DNA of 64,000 nt, from positions 682,001 through 746,000 of the forward strand of contig JBBELK010000096.1 in the NCBI GenBank assembly GCA_037783545.1, in the 5' to 3' direction. Made by a program: the position numbers and the translations under genes. Origin of the DNA: Henricia sp. BOLD:AAB3569 (taxonomy: Eukaryota; Echinodermata; Asteroidea; Spinulosida; Echinasteridae). Shown here in pieces: positions 44,915 to 56,654 of the stretch; within the stretch, counting starts at the first letter, position 1; each line of letters begins with the position of its first letter. A model generated the notes under the pieces. The model did not search any database. It was not told the DNA's origin and saw nothing but the letters and a program-made list of their open reading frames with translations.

Positions 44915-45387
44915 TACAGTAAACTCTCGTTATAACACCCCCTGATATAAAGCTCCTTTTTCCAAGTCCCAGCCATTATTCTATGCATTGCGTATGCACT
45001 GGTTATAGCGCTCTCTGGATTATAAGGCTCAAATTATTTCGGTCCCTTGAAGAGCGCTATTCTTCTTCTTTCGTATGATCCCCTAAAGGGATCTGGTTGC
45101 TGAGATTAGCCGACTCAAGTCGTTGCCCTGTAGCCACCTAGGAGGTTCTTCATCATGGCCACGAAGTGCGAGAGAACAGGAAGAAATTCTCAGTTTTAGA
45201 GGTGGGAGGAAAGCCCCACACACCAACGTGTGCAGGGAAAACCCACGGAATCGGGCAGGGACTGAGAACCCAATCCACATACTGACCCGAACGGGATTCG
45301 AACCAGGGCCACATTGGTGGAAGGCGAGGAAAGAACCGCTACGCCAACCTGATTCCCAGAAGAGCGCTATAATGAGAGTTTACTGTA
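44915..45387. mobile_element. pogo/Tigger-like MITE interrupted by a SINE
   Basis: TA-CAGTAAACTCTCGTTATAA and the inverse TTATAATGAGAGTTTACTG-TA are the inverted ends with TA duplication. The 298-base SINE at 45061-45358 splits it. Without the SINE and one duplicate the element is about 160 bases. Confidence 0.85.
45049..45370 (-). mobile_element. tRNA-derived SINE, family 2 copy 1, with 12-bp target duplication
   Basis: GAAGAGCGCTAT occurs at 45049-45060 and 45359-45370. On the minus strand the SINE starts with a tRNA-like head (GGTTGGCGTAGCGGTT ... GGTTCGAATCCC), continues through GTGGGTTTTCCCTGC, and ends in a GAAGAAGA tail. A second, partial copy is at 46914-47050. Confidence 0.88.
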
Positions 45388-45863
45388 TGGCAGTTGGAGG
45401 CCGGCCTAATGGAAAAGTATGTACATTGACATTTGTGCACAAGATTCACAGTACTGTTGTTGAATCTGGATATGGTATTCTATTCAGCTGAAATGTTCTG
45501 GTAAAAGGCCCCATTTAGTGAATTTGTGTGTTTTTACTGTTTACTGTTATGCCTGTATTCTTTTGTGAAGATAAACTCAGCCACATTGTATTCTGAATAA
45601 TCTGAAGTGAAGGTTATGTTTACATTCCCACCAAATTCGAGGGCTTGTACTGCGAGTACATCAGTGAGGTAGTTTACGGTAACATGTATGGTGCCTTCCA
45701 ATGTCCTATGTACGTTGGTTAGTGTACATGTTATTTTTATTTAGTTTGTTTAGTGCCACAGCATCTTCCGTACGACCTAAACAATATTACTTGAGGGCGT
45801 ATTGATCTATCATAGTATGCAATTTCATTATGTACAAAGTCGGAGTTGTTCCAAGCAGCAAAC

Positions 45864-45991
45864 ATGGCGGCCCCAATATTAAACACGCTTGCTTCTCTGC
45901 GGATTCAGATAGTGAAAAAGATTAGTATTTATCAGGCCATAAAACAATACTACTGGACTTGGACTGCACAAAAGACCAAGATAAAAGTTTG
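45864..45991 (+). CDS. Candidate first coding exon of an unrecognised gene
   Basis: GCAAACATGGCG is a good start context. The frame runs MAAPILNTLASLRIQIVKKI and SIYQAIKQYYWTWTAQKTKI-KV without a stop to a strong GTGAGT donor in phase 2. The peptide is basic and amphipathic, which could suit a mitochondrial or membrane-proximal N-terminus, but I do not recognise it. No next exon could be identified. It lies 2.1 kb downstream of the NME8-like stop, on the same strand. Confidence 0.45.
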
Positions 45992-46080
45992 GTGAGTATT
46001 TATTTATGAACAATTTCAAAGAAGTCGCAAAAAGGTGGACTGAAAGAGTTCAAATAATGTTAGCTTTGAAGAGGGTGCCA

Positions 46081-46191
46081 TTAAAGGCACAGGCTCGTCA
46101 GCAATGCGCGCTTCCATGCCTTTGCTATGGAGCTGCATATTTCGTGGCACGAATTTGGCACGAATGCATTGCTGACGAGCCTTGCCTTTAA
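46081..46191. mobile_element. TTAA-AGGCACAGGCTC hairpin MITE, copy 3
   Basis: TTAA-AGGCACAGGCTCGTCAGC and GCTGACGAGCCTTGCCT-TTAA with perfect TTAA on both sides. It lies 90 bases inside the first intron of the candidate gene at 45864. Confidence 0.85.
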
Positions 46192-46913
46192 TAATGCACA
46201 TGCCACTTGGAATTAAGGATGAGTGGCCACTATAGACTGCTCTTTGTTTATATCTAATGCACCCTCTGTTGAAAATTGGTCGTCGTTATGTGCATGTATC
46301 CTGGTTTGGTAATGGTGCCAAAGGTCACAAAATTCAAAGATGATTTGGCATGCGACCTCATTCATGTAAAACATGATGCGCGCGCCTAACACCGGGCATT
46401 TTTTGGTTTGTTTTAACATCTGCGGTATATCATTAATACTGCCTTCAAAATAGTCGTCTTTCTGAAATTTGTTTATGAAGTAAATTCTGAGTAATATAGA
46501 ATACATTGGGTAAAAATGAATTTTCATATTTCGTTGTTTTGATTCCGTCCAAACATTGTTTAACTTTTATGCTTTTGTGATTTTATTAAATTTGTTGTAA
46601 TCTTCAGTTCAAGTATCCCGCTGCTGTGTTTCTGAAAAGATGGAAATTTCAAGAATTGAATGTCTAGGATAATTGGTTTTTTTTTACTGAATTTGTTTAA
46701 TGCAGTTGTCAGTAGCTTACCCATTTTAACAAACCACTTACAATCTGTCCGTATAGGTCTTACTAAAAACCAAATAAATAGGGGAGAAGCATATGTGGCT
46801 ATTATAAAAAATATGCAGAACACGGCAAACAAACTGTAAAAATATACATGCAAAATCCATACAGCGAGGTTTAAATAAAACCTTTAGATAATTTACATTA
46901 CACAAGGTGGCTG

Positions 46914-47060
46914 GTCAGGTTGGCGTAGTGATTCTATCCTCGCCTTTCACCTCCCGGGTTTGAATCTGGGGCATGTATGTGGATTGGGTTTGCAAGTCCC
47001 TACTTTACCGCATGGGTTTTCCTCTCACTTCTCAAACTGATAATAAAGTATAGTTAAGGG
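46914..47060 (+). mobile_element. tRNA-derived SINE, family 2 copy 2
   Basis: GGTTGGCGTAGTGATTCTAT, CCTCGCCTTTCACC, GGTTTGAATCTGGGGC, GTATGTGGATTGGGTT and CATGGGTTTTCCTCTCACTT follow the order of the copy at 45.3 kb on the opposite strand. Confidence 0.75.
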
Positions 47061-47157
47061 CCTTAGTTGCCGAAGATGCCATAAAATTAACAATACACAA
47101 GACCCACCCTTGTGCTTTACATACATTTCACACCACAATTTGTGAAATTTTCATATT

Positions 47158-47526
47158 TGAGTCTTTCCATGGTAAAGGGGGCATTTTGGCAACAGACCAT
47201 ATTTTCCAGAAAATACCTTTGTCTGGTCTCGAAACAAAAGAAATAAGTTTCAGTTGTTCTAAAGAGTTACAAATAGTTTGACAACATGCCTTTCTAAAAA
47301 CCCTGTGTACAAATTTCCAATATACGCTCGTATTAACCGGGACGGCCTAAAATGTAACCGTGTCCGTCCTGGTTACAAGCGTAAGTTGTACACTATTTGT
47401 CAGACTATTTGTAACCCTTTTTGGGCCCAAGTTATTTCTTCAGATTAACTGAGACCAGACAAAGGTACATGTATTTTCAGGGAAATATGGTCTGCCAAAA
47501 TGCCACCTTTACTATGGAAAGACCCA
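47158..47526. mobile_element. Long-hairpin MITE, family A copy 3
   Basis: TGAGTCTTTCCATGGTAAAG and its inverse CTTTACTATGGAAAGACCCA bound the copy. It differs from both other copies by a six-base insertion that turns AAAGGTATTTTC into AAAGGTACATGTATTTTC near 47465. Confidence 0.85.
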
Positions 47527-47939
47527 TTTGTAAGCTTGTGCGGTATTTTGGTAATACCGATTGGTTTTGCGGAAATACCGTGATACTAGTGAATTCGGTT
47601 AAGAGTTCATGGAAATCAAATAAGATATCTAACAAACCATACCAGTATTGAATGTTTCATTGCTTTGGCTGTCAAAATAAGTTTTTGGATGTGCATAATG
47701 TCTGTAAAAATGGCTCTACTAAAACTAATGACGCAGCATGCTTGCAATTTCCAACATGTCTGTCGGGCCTGCAAACGTGGTCCGTTTCACGTGCATGATG
47801 CACAGTACATGTATGCAAGCTCCGTTTATTGTCAAACCGTCCAGAACACAAGTGGGAAAATGCACATACTTTGTCTTGGATTTCTCATTGAGGGAAATCT
47901 CGACTGCACACGTGTGATGAGATAGATGCTTAGTCAATT

Positions 47940-48170
47940 GAAAATCACACAAATGTGTCATTTCGCCCAACCTGAGCCACTTCGCCCCGGAAAACTTTGT
48001 TTTCCCAAACACTACCGGTACTTCGCCCACACGGCAAAGCGGCATCACATGCACACGAACGCGTGTGAAACTACATGTACGCTATACCTCAACCTGCAGC
48101 ATGGCATACATGTACGCAAATTGGTCATGGCGAAATGGTTTTTGGGCGAAGTGATTGTAAACATGGTACA
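47940..48170. mobile_element. TTCGCCCC MITE, degenerate copy 5
   Basis: CATTTCGCCCAACCTGAGCC, ACTACCGGTACTTCGCCC and GCGAAATGGTTTTTGGGCGA show the same word mosaic; clear ends are lost. Confidence 0.5.
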
Positions 48171-49948
48171 TGTAAAAACACAATCTTGGGAGACTACGGA
48201 AACTACTGGTACAATTTTCAATGACATGAAACCTGCACCAAATAAATTTCTGTACGCAGTGCACCAAAAGAATTTCTGTATGCAGGTACTTCATAAAAGT
48301 ACTACACATGTAATCTGATAAGAGAAAGTACTTGGTTTATACCGCGGTATCATTATCACGGCATACATGTACCGCGGTGTCCCAAAACCCAATGTTAATC
48401 AAACTGATATTTGTGCAAAAAATAAAAGGTTTAAAATCGAGGATAAATACTTGTCTACCATGTACATGTACATTATGTATGGAAGACTTTCATTACACAG
48501 CGCTATGATTCTTGTAATTCACAGAATTATAAATAAATGCATTTGATATAAAAAAAATTGATAGAACGAACACCATCGATAAATAAAATATTTTATATAC
48601 TTCCTGTGTAGATTCATGTCATCTGATTGGTTAAAAAAAAAAAGGGGGCATTGAATTAGCTGGACCCCGTGCCTGTAGATTTCTGACTAAATGTACGTAC
48701 GTCCCAGGCATAGTCAGTTTATCGGGTTCTGGACACACGAGTTGCGTGTGTAGCATACATGTACATGTACGTTAACGGACCAGTAATGGTGGAATCTCAA
48801 GTCGTGTTGATCTCATAAGGGGCGTTCGAGATGCTTACACCGTTCAACAGGGGGTTTACACCGGGGGAAGCCCCCAGAAGATGCAAAACGAACGACACAG
48901 GGTTTCGCTTTGAATTCTGGGAACACACGTCAAAGGTTGTAGCCGGGTGGGGCTTTATAAACGCCGTTATCGTTTGACTCGCGCAAAAATAGTTGCCCTA
49001 AAGTACCATAATAAACTTTGTCAATGCCCACAGACATCTACTGATTTATCAAAATGGTTTTACAGCCCTATTCCCTCCTATTTTGTATCATAAATCTGTG
49101 TTTACCCTTTAAACACGTTTCACAAGAAACAACACCACAACTACAATGATTTTGGTATACACCGTTTGGCGCTGTGACCTGGCTGCTTTATTGCACGAAA
49201 CAACTCCATGTCCATCAATTCAATTAACTAAGAATAAAAGGTTCAACTCCTTTATCGACAAACAAAGACATGGATAATCAACTTAATATTGAAGCTGACG
49301 GGTATATTTTACCCGACCGCACACCCGTTGTTATGTTGGCTGCCAGATACGAAAAACCACAAAAAACCTTTCCAGGAAAAATGGAAACGTACGCCTGACC
49401 TATGCGAACCAACTGCTTTCAGGCTAGCAAAAAAAAACAACGGTGTCCCCTCCCCCAAGAGTAAAAAGTTTTGCAGTATGCAGCATTAGCGAACAAACGT
49501 GAAGTGAAGCACTGCGCGTCACTCGTGCTTATTTATACCACTCGTGACCACTGAACCGTTTCACTTTACATAACAAGGGTAAAGTAGATTCATTCTAATT
49601 CGCTCTGTAGCTCAAACGAATAAATCAACATTTACCCTTTAAACACGTTTCACAAGAAACAACACCACAACTACAATGATTTTGGTATACACCGTTTGGC
49701 GCTGTGACCTGGATGAATTATAAAGAACGGGCTAGTTTAGATACCCAAAGACTTAGAAACTGATAAGAGACTTAAAAACTGTCTCGCACGTATATGTGTC
49801 TTTGGTTGTTTCCGACTTCCAACGCCCGTGGCGTTTGAAAAACCTGTCGGGAACTCATGCATTGGCAGCCTCTGAGGCTCCTTCTGCTCTCAAACTATGC
49901 CGAGCAACATTGATACATCCTCCGTTACATACGAGCCCTGTCCGATCT

Positions 49949-49969
49949 CTCTCTCTCTCTCTCTCTCTC
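49949..49969. repeat. (CT)n microsatellite
   Basis: About ten CT dinucleotides in the retrotransposon remnant. Confidence 0.9.
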
Positions 49970-50389
49970 ACCGGTGCGTGCGGGACGCACGCTACGACGG
50001 ATCGCTACCTCGATCCCCTCCCGCCCCTCGCACCGTCACCCACTCAACGGGATGACATCCAAAATATCTCTCTAACACGAGAAACGTCATGGGTTTGTAA
50101 TTTTACACAAAACCTATCCGTTTCGGATAAATTCCTGAAAATTTAAATGCCCTTGTCAGAACTTTGAACCCTGGCTAGAGTCGAGCAAAGTTCCAACGTG
50201 GCGACCGGGCACGTGTACAGATATGACCTTGATATTGTAACTGAACTTCCCTGCCCGTTCACATCAGTTTTTACTCAATACATCATATATGAATAGATGG
50301 TCATCTTGAAAATGCAGATTGTTGGTTTAAAGCGAGGCTAACTCATTAAACGCAGAAAACATGCGTAGGTCTATCATTGCTAGGAATAT

Positions 50390-50600
50390 AAATGTTCATC
50401 GAATTAGCGACAGTTTTGTCTGCTCCAATCTTCTGCGCCAGTTCAGCAACGATCTCCGTTGCAATGGGTTCCTTCCTTGACTTTAACAGTGTCCGTTTAA
50501 GTCCCTCCGAGGTCCGAAGCACGATACCGTCCCATGTGGGGTCCGAATGACTGGCCATGCGATCCAAGGTGTCGTTCGGGCTCGCCGACTCAAAGAGACT
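50390..50600 (-). pseudogene. Tyrosine recombinase N-terminal remnant
   Basis: The minus strand encodes EGLKRTLLKSRKEPIATEIV and AELAQKIGADKTVANSMN, resembling the segment before the first catalytic Arg in Ngaro/DIRS recombinases (GLKR ... RKEP). The frame stops before the catalytic residues. Confidence 0.5.
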
Positions 50601-50649
50601 CCTTCCTCCCTGGTTGGCTACTGAAGACGAGCTTAACCAAACAAAGAAC

Positions 50650-51980
50650 AAAACGCATGTTTCAGGTATAAGGCACATGTATACAAAGATAACCGATCAA
50701 GCATGTCCCATAGCAGCTTCATCCACTGTGGATGACTGCACACAAGTGCTTCGGGTTGCCTGGCAACCACCTTACTGCGTTCTGAACGCATTTCTGGCTT
50801 GATTAGAGCCGTTAAATCTCACTGCCAGTACTGTACTGCGACACATGTTTTCCACAAACTTTGTGTTTGCTCCTCTGAACAAAAGAACGGACTGAAAATT
50901 CAAAAATTTTGGCAATTTCTGATCTTGACGGAAGACTATCGGGAAATAGACGGACCCAATATGGCGCCGATTGCCAGGCTGGTCAGATCAAAGTCCCGAG
51001 TTTATGATTGTCTTTGCGTTCTTACGCATGTTTCAGTTATAAGGCACATGTATACGAAGGTAACCAGTCAAGCATGCCCCATATATAGCAGTTTCATTCG
51101 CTGTGGATGGATGCACACGAGTGCTTTGGGTTGCCTGGCAACCGCCGTACTGCGTTCTGAACGCATTTCTGGCTTGGTTAGGGCCGTTAATCTCACTGCC
51201 AGTACTGTCCTGCGACAAATAATTTCTACAAACTTTGTGTTTGCTCCTCTGTCTGCTCTGAACAAAAGAACGGACTGAAAATTTAAAAAAAAAAAAAAAA
51301 TTCGGCAATTTCTGATCTTGACGAAAGACTATCGGGAAATAGACCGACCCAATCTGGCGCCGATTGCCAGGCTGGACAGGTCAAAGTCCCGAGTTTATGA
51401 TTGTCTTTACACTCCTACCATCAGCGAACCATCTCACCGTTCTGCTCTCAAGAACGTCCACGACACTCCCCATCCGGTCACCGCCTCTGTCCCCCTCATT
51501 TTCAACCGGAGCCCCGCCGAGCCTCTCTACGATCCCATGCACGAACCGACCTCCCCGCACCTTCAGCCGAGGTTCCCGCACTAAGGGAAACATATCCGCC
51601 AAAATTACATGTATACAAAGGTAACCGATCAAGCATGTCTCATAACAGCTTCATCCACTGTGGATAACTGCACACGAGTGCTTTGGGTTGGCTGGCAACC
51701 AACGTACTGCGTTCTGAACGCATTTCTGGCTTGGTTAGAGCCGTTAAATCTCACTGCCAGTACTGTGCTGCGACACATGTTTTCCACAAACTTTGTGTTT
51801 GCTCCTCTGCTTGCTCTGAACAAAAGAACGGACTTAAAATTCAAGAACATTTTTCAATTTCTGATCTTATCGAAAGACCATCTGGAAATAGAACGACCCA
51901 ATATGGCCCCGATTTACCAGGCTGGACAGATCGAAGTGTCGAGCTTATGATATTCTTTACATTCTTATTGTCAGTGAACC
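50650..51980. repeat. Three tandem copies of a 350-390 bp block in the Ngaro-like element
   Basis: Blocks starting near 50660, 51030 and 51605 each contain TATACAAAGRTAACCGATCA-like sequence, ACTGCGTTCTGAACGCATTT, CTTTGTGTTTGCTCCTCTG and GACCGACCCAATATGGCGCC-like sequence. The second ends in a poly-A run near 51284 and is followed by a GC-rich interruption (51420-51590). Confidence 0.8.
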
Positions 51981-52360
51981 ATCTTACTGTTTCGTTTTCA
52001 AGAACTTCTACGTTACTCCTTAGTAATTTATACTAAATACTTAGTCCCTGGTCGTTTAGGGCTCTGACTTCTTTTATTATATGTATCTCCACGGACAATT
52101 ACTGGTGCATTCCAGCTGGCTCTTGCATCTACATGTATACAGCAATACAAAGATCTAGTCTGAATTAGTCAGATACGTTATCTGGCCAACAAGAGAGGCC
52201 ATCTGGCTGCAGCCAGACAACACTTGTCTGCATCGATCTGTTTTGTGAGACTGTCGAGGGACATGTCTAATCTTTATATTATATTGTCAGTTGTATGCAA
52301 CATGCCCGTGGTCTTACACCACATGTCTAAAAAAAAAACGTAATTTTAGGTGACTCGATA

Positions 52361-52784
52361 TTATGCAACCAAAGATGCGGTTCTTCGCGCGCATGAATAG
52401 AAAGTTCGACTTGGGAATTCCAGGAATCTCCGTTCTATTGAACAATGAATGGCTTTTGTCATGATCTTGCTCGTTAGTCCGACAACAAGGTATGCCTTAA
52501 ATGCCGAGGCAATTTTCCCGGCCAAAGATGGCAAGATTTCGAACACTGACTTGGTACGTCCAAGGTTTATTATTTTTTAATGGTTTGAGGAAAAGAGACT
52601 GTATCCCCTCCATTAGGTATCCAATGCTGGAAAATCGTCTTTCTGGCATATTCAGTGAACCAAGCTGTAAGTCAAATGTAGACCCGGCCATACTGTTTCC
52701 GAGACAGGATTCCATACACTTTTGTTTTGACCGCTTCACTGTGTTGTATGGCTTTATGAAAACCCTTCGCGTAACCCAGTCCAT
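52361..52784 (-). pseudogene. RNase H-like fragment of the Ngaro-like element
   Basis: Downstream of the transcriptase on the minus strand, one frame reads GSTFDLQLGSLNMPERRF. A second frame reads LAGKIASAF and SKIMTKAIHCSIERRF, resembling the LAG(K/Q)I ... MTR part of DIRS-type RNase H regions. A frameshift separates them. Confidence 0.6.
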
Positions 52785-52814
52785 CGTCCGGATATACTAC
52801 GATTTACCTTCCTT

Positions 52815-53035
52815 CGCTTCTCCCTTCTGAACCAATGGTCTGATCACTTTGTAAAAACATAAGGGGCGATCGAAAGGCCAAAAGGCAAGACCTTAAACTG
52901 GTAAAACGTGGGGTTCCCGTTAATAAACCACACAAACCCAAGGTATTTTCGATGCTCAAGAAATATAATAATGTGGTGGTACCCCGCTTCGAGGTCAAAC
53001 TTAACAGAAAACCATTTTCCCCAAGGAAAAAAAGG
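52815..53035 (-). pseudogene. Reverse transcriptase fragment of the Ngaro-like element
   Basis: The minus strand encodes VKFDLEAGYHHI, HRKYLGFVWF and FKVLPFGLSIAPYVFTK, matching the conserved FDLKxGYHH, KYLGF and LPFGLSxAPxxFTK segments of DIRS/Ngaro reverse transcriptases. The frame then shifts by one base into VIRPLVQKGEAK. Confidence 0.85.
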
Positions 53036-53299
53036 CTGTACTTAAGTCTTCATATTTTCTTCGTACTCAAAATAATCATAAGTGATATAAAGTGGGGTTA
53101 CTGGAATCAAGAAACTTAACTTGCTCTTGTGACTCTCGGGACTGTGGCCCGTTCTCCTCTCGACCTCTCTCTCTCGCCCTACAAGGGGTGGTCCCAGCGG
53201 ACGCGTTCCCCGCCCGGGAACGCCGATGTTGCCTTGTCCCATGGACCGTTCCGGTGCTGGACGTCATTCTGGTGCCGAAGTGCTTAGCTGTTGCGGTAA

Positions 53300-53395
53300 T
53301 TTGGGCCGATTCTACTCCAATGGCCTTGAGTACCGCAGGCGTAACAAATGTCACGGCTTTGTTGACATTGTGTATGCAAGGAATGCTAATTTGTT
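53300..53395 (-). pseudogene. Gag-type zinc-knuckle remnant
   Basis: The minus strand encodes ICYACGTQGHWSRIG, a CX2CX4HX4C knuckle in which the last Cys is Gly. It lies directly inside repeat A1, so most of the gag region has been deleted. Confidence 0.6.
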
Positions 53396-53772
53396 AAGAG
53401 TAAAAAGTTTTGCAGTATGCAGCATTAGCGAACAAACGTGAAGTGAAGCACTGCGCGTCACTCGTGCTTATTTATACCACTCGTGACCACTGAACCGTTT
53501 CACTTTACATAACAAGGGTAAAGTAGATTCATTCTAATTCGCTCTGTAGCTCAAACGAATAAATCAACATTTTTCTTCGTACTCACGTCGCGATTCTGCC
53601 ATGTTTTACTACTCGCGGTTATACTAGGTGACGTCGTTACACTAAGCATTACACAACAGACCCGCTCAGGCAGTGGTGGCTGCCACTGGGGCAGACTTGT
53701 GTATCACGTGATGGCTAAAAGAACGCTTCGGTTAAGTTAGTGTTACACGGTGTAAGCATCTCGAACGCCCCT

Positions 53773-55387
53773 ACTGATAATTTAGTCCTGAAGTGGCTAA
53801 CAGTGAAAATAGAAAGTATCAAGTGAAATACATGTACCGGGTACGTATGCTACCAATATTGCTATAAATACGCTGTAGACCAGCTTTAATCAATTTTTTT
53901 TTTTACCCACCCACCCCAGAGTTTTTAAATCCTGAAAAATATTTCGTTGTACATGTATCGTCTTATCAGCACTGAAAATGTCACCACTACGATAACTACT
54001 GTTTAAACATTACCCTGGCATCGAAGTGCGAACGCTTTCGGTTAGACAATTGGTTGCGCAAAAACACTGCATCAACTTAATACCTGATGGGTACCAGTGA
54101 CCAGTGCGATTATGCCTGTAAACAACTAACCATTAGGCGTACCTGTGCATTCAGTTGTTCCCATATTCGACGATTTGTTTATGCAATCTCAAGGCGTGTG
54201 GAGGAGCTGAGCTACGCTACGCTATCCATATATACAGCATGATATGTGGCAGAGGGTACCACCTTCTATTGTTCCCCATTGCGTCTCAAACATCCAAGGA
54301 ATTCCTTTCAATCCAAGTGAAACCAGGTTCACTATTGGCGCGAGGTCAAAATACATTTAGGTGGGTTGAACACTGCCAATCAGTGCCAATTATCTACCGT
54401 TTGGCCAGACCAGCTGAACCGATTGCTTGCTCACTAAAAACCGTGCAATGGTGTATCGGTTATGTACCGTTTCCCGCATCCTGAGATTTCAGGGAATTTC
54501 TACTCTGCAAAGCGACGTGACAATACCCTGAGGAAATACACGCAAATCTGTGGAGCGAGCCGGCTGTTGTCTTGAGCCAACTCACGCCCGAGTAATTTTG
54601 ATGTAATTTAATCAATTCAGTCATGTTATGCCGAAAAGAAACAATTTCTATACTTTCCAGAAATTCTATTGGGTTCTGTTCCTTATGACTGTCCCATTCC
54701 TACCAAACTTTCAAACGACGAACCTTATTTACTCCGCAGTTTTCCAAATTAATAACAGGGATGCATGCTGATGAATGTAATGGAACGGATTCCCCAGTAT
54801 GTTTTAAATAGCAGCCAATCGCCGACGCGGACAACGGCCAGCATTACCGAGTACATGTATCGCATGCATGCACGGTGTTTACAACTGCGCGCATGACATT
54901 TGAATGCCTGCAATCGTGCTGCACAATGCACTGCAAGCGTCCTGATTGGTCCAGCCGAGGCGACAGGATTTCTGTCGCTAGTCCCACCGCCAAATGGGGC
55001 CTTTTTCAACAGGGCCATGTACGCTAGGAGTGAGGGAGTGCGTTAAAGGGGCACTGTTGCAAGAGGATGCGTTTCCCGGTATACAGAATGTTTCTATTTT
55101 GACCTCGCGCCTAAGGTCAAAGGAAACAAACCACGACTTTCGATTTTCAGTTATTTCTTTTGACCCACCCACCCACAATTTCTAAAAAAGATCAATTTAT
55201 TTTAACATTGACTATTTTGAATGAACCCTAACAGGTCTAACTTACTGTACATGTACTTTTAACCAATCAGATGACAAAAATCTACACATTTGGTATACAT
55301 TGTACATTGTATAAAACAAATACATGTACTGACTGCTTATTATTCGGGTCATGGTTAAGATTATACATGTACGTAGGCACTCAGTGA
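53773..55387. other. Intergenic or intronic sequence without recognised element
   Basis: I see no supported exon or paired ends. There are several TACATGTA words (53830, 53950, 54852, 55246, 55322, 55363). Confidence 0.45.
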
Positions 55388-56360
55388 TCTCAAACTGCGA
55401 AGGGACACTGCGCATGCTCTCGGCAAAATTTTACTGTGTCAAAAAGTCCAAATGCGGACAGCAGTAAAATTCAGCAATTTTTCAATTGAAATCAGTTACC
55501 ATACGAAATTCAATGTGTTAAATCCCTCACAACATTCAAAAACAAATAAAAAACTTGTTTGTTTAACATGGCTTTTAATTAATGTTATGGCTAGTGTGAT
55601 TTTGTATTTATATACCGGTACACTGGACCAAAAAAGTTCTGTCACCAGTAAGACATTTATAGATATTATTAAATTGGATTTAATGTAGGAAAATAATATA
55701 TCAAATTTTAGCTGAACATATCACTCAAAGGAATAGAGCTCAACGGAGTCCATGATGGCACAGAACAGGAATGCAACAAAGGAGTGTGGGGTCAGAATGA
55801 AAAACACCAAAAAACAATGCAACTTGTGATTTGGGCAATTTGTGTGTAGACAATTAGGAAATTTTTAAGTGAGTTTGGATTTATCAATGTCTTGTCAAAA
55901 ACATCCAAATCAAAATGGTTAAATTTTCCAATCTGAATCGTGCCATTGCATTAGGTATGGTGGAAGCAAAATACTGAACTGTAACTCCCCTTGCTTGAGT
56001 GCAATAAAGTTGACATCGTTGTTTTTTTGTGTTTTTCATTCTGACCCCACACTCCTTTGTTGCATCCCTGTTCCGTGAAGCTTGCCATCATGGACTCCAT
56101 TGAGCTCTATTCCTTTGAGTGATATGTTCAGCTAAAATTTAATATATTATTTTCCTACATTAAATCCAATTTTATAATAAATATCTACAAATGTCTTACT
56201 GGTGAGAACTTTTTTGGTCGAGTGTAGTAAGTTTTGGTAGTTTTTATTAAGTCATGCACACATGATCATTTAACGGAATGTGTGCATTATAAATGTAATA
56301 TTATTTTACCATCGTCTTGGTAAAACCTTAAAAAAAAAAAAACAAGTCCAATGCGGAAAC
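55388..56360. mobile_element. CCAATGCGGAC repeat split by a long foldback element
   Basis: The outer parts match 40540-40690. The inner part (about 55619-56226) has arms of about 190 bases: CAGTAAGACATTTATAGATA, AATAGAGCTCAACGGAGTCC and TGGGGTCAGAATGAAAAACA each recur as their complements. Confidence 0.8.
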
Positions 56361-56654
56361 GACTTATGACCTCGGCTTCCACCTCGGGGCATAGTCAAGA
56401 TCACCTTGGGCTAATAATCTTAACCATCCCCCTCATTGCAGTCAATATTTGTATAATAGTGGTCATTCACTTAGGTAAAAGATATACATTTCAGTCGTTA
56501 AGAGCCAGGACGTTTTAAACAGTGACTCCACTGTATATAGAACTTTAAAACATTCTATCAACAAAATGAATAAAAACTAGAAACTGCTCAATTACATACC
56601 TTATAAAATACGTCCCAAACCCCTGCCCAGCTTGCCCCAATAATTAAGTGTGAA

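Larger units (their letters stand above)
49101..53572 (-). mobile_element. Ngaro/DIRS-type tyrosine-recombinase retrotransposon, decayed, minus strand
   Basis: Read on the minus strand the order is: repeat A1 (53571-53396), zinc-knuckle remnant, reverse transcriptase, RNase H-like remnant, tandem repeats, recombinase remnant, repeat B1 (49711-49631), repeat A2 (49632-49456) and repeat B2 (49180-49103). A1 and A2 are near-identical over about 177 bases, and B1 and B2 over about 80. This A1 ... B1-A2-B2 split-direct-repeat order is characteristic of Ngaro and PAT elements. All frames are broken. Confidence 0.75.
48818..53772. mobile_element. DNA element with 26-bp perfect inverted ends hosting a retrotransposon
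   Basis: AGGGGCGTTCGAGATGCTTA (48818) and TAAGCATCTCGAACGCCCCT (ending 53772) are parts of perfect 26-base inverted ends. Only about 480 bases belong to this element (48818-49100 and 53573-53772); the rest is an inserted Ngaro-like retrotransposon. Confidence 0.8.

Noticed and set aside
49456-53571. LTR retrotransposon with 177-base LTRs
   Set aside because: The second direct repeat pair (B1/B2) abuts A2, there is no TG...CA pair with target duplication, and the transcriptase motifs are DIRS/Ngaro type.
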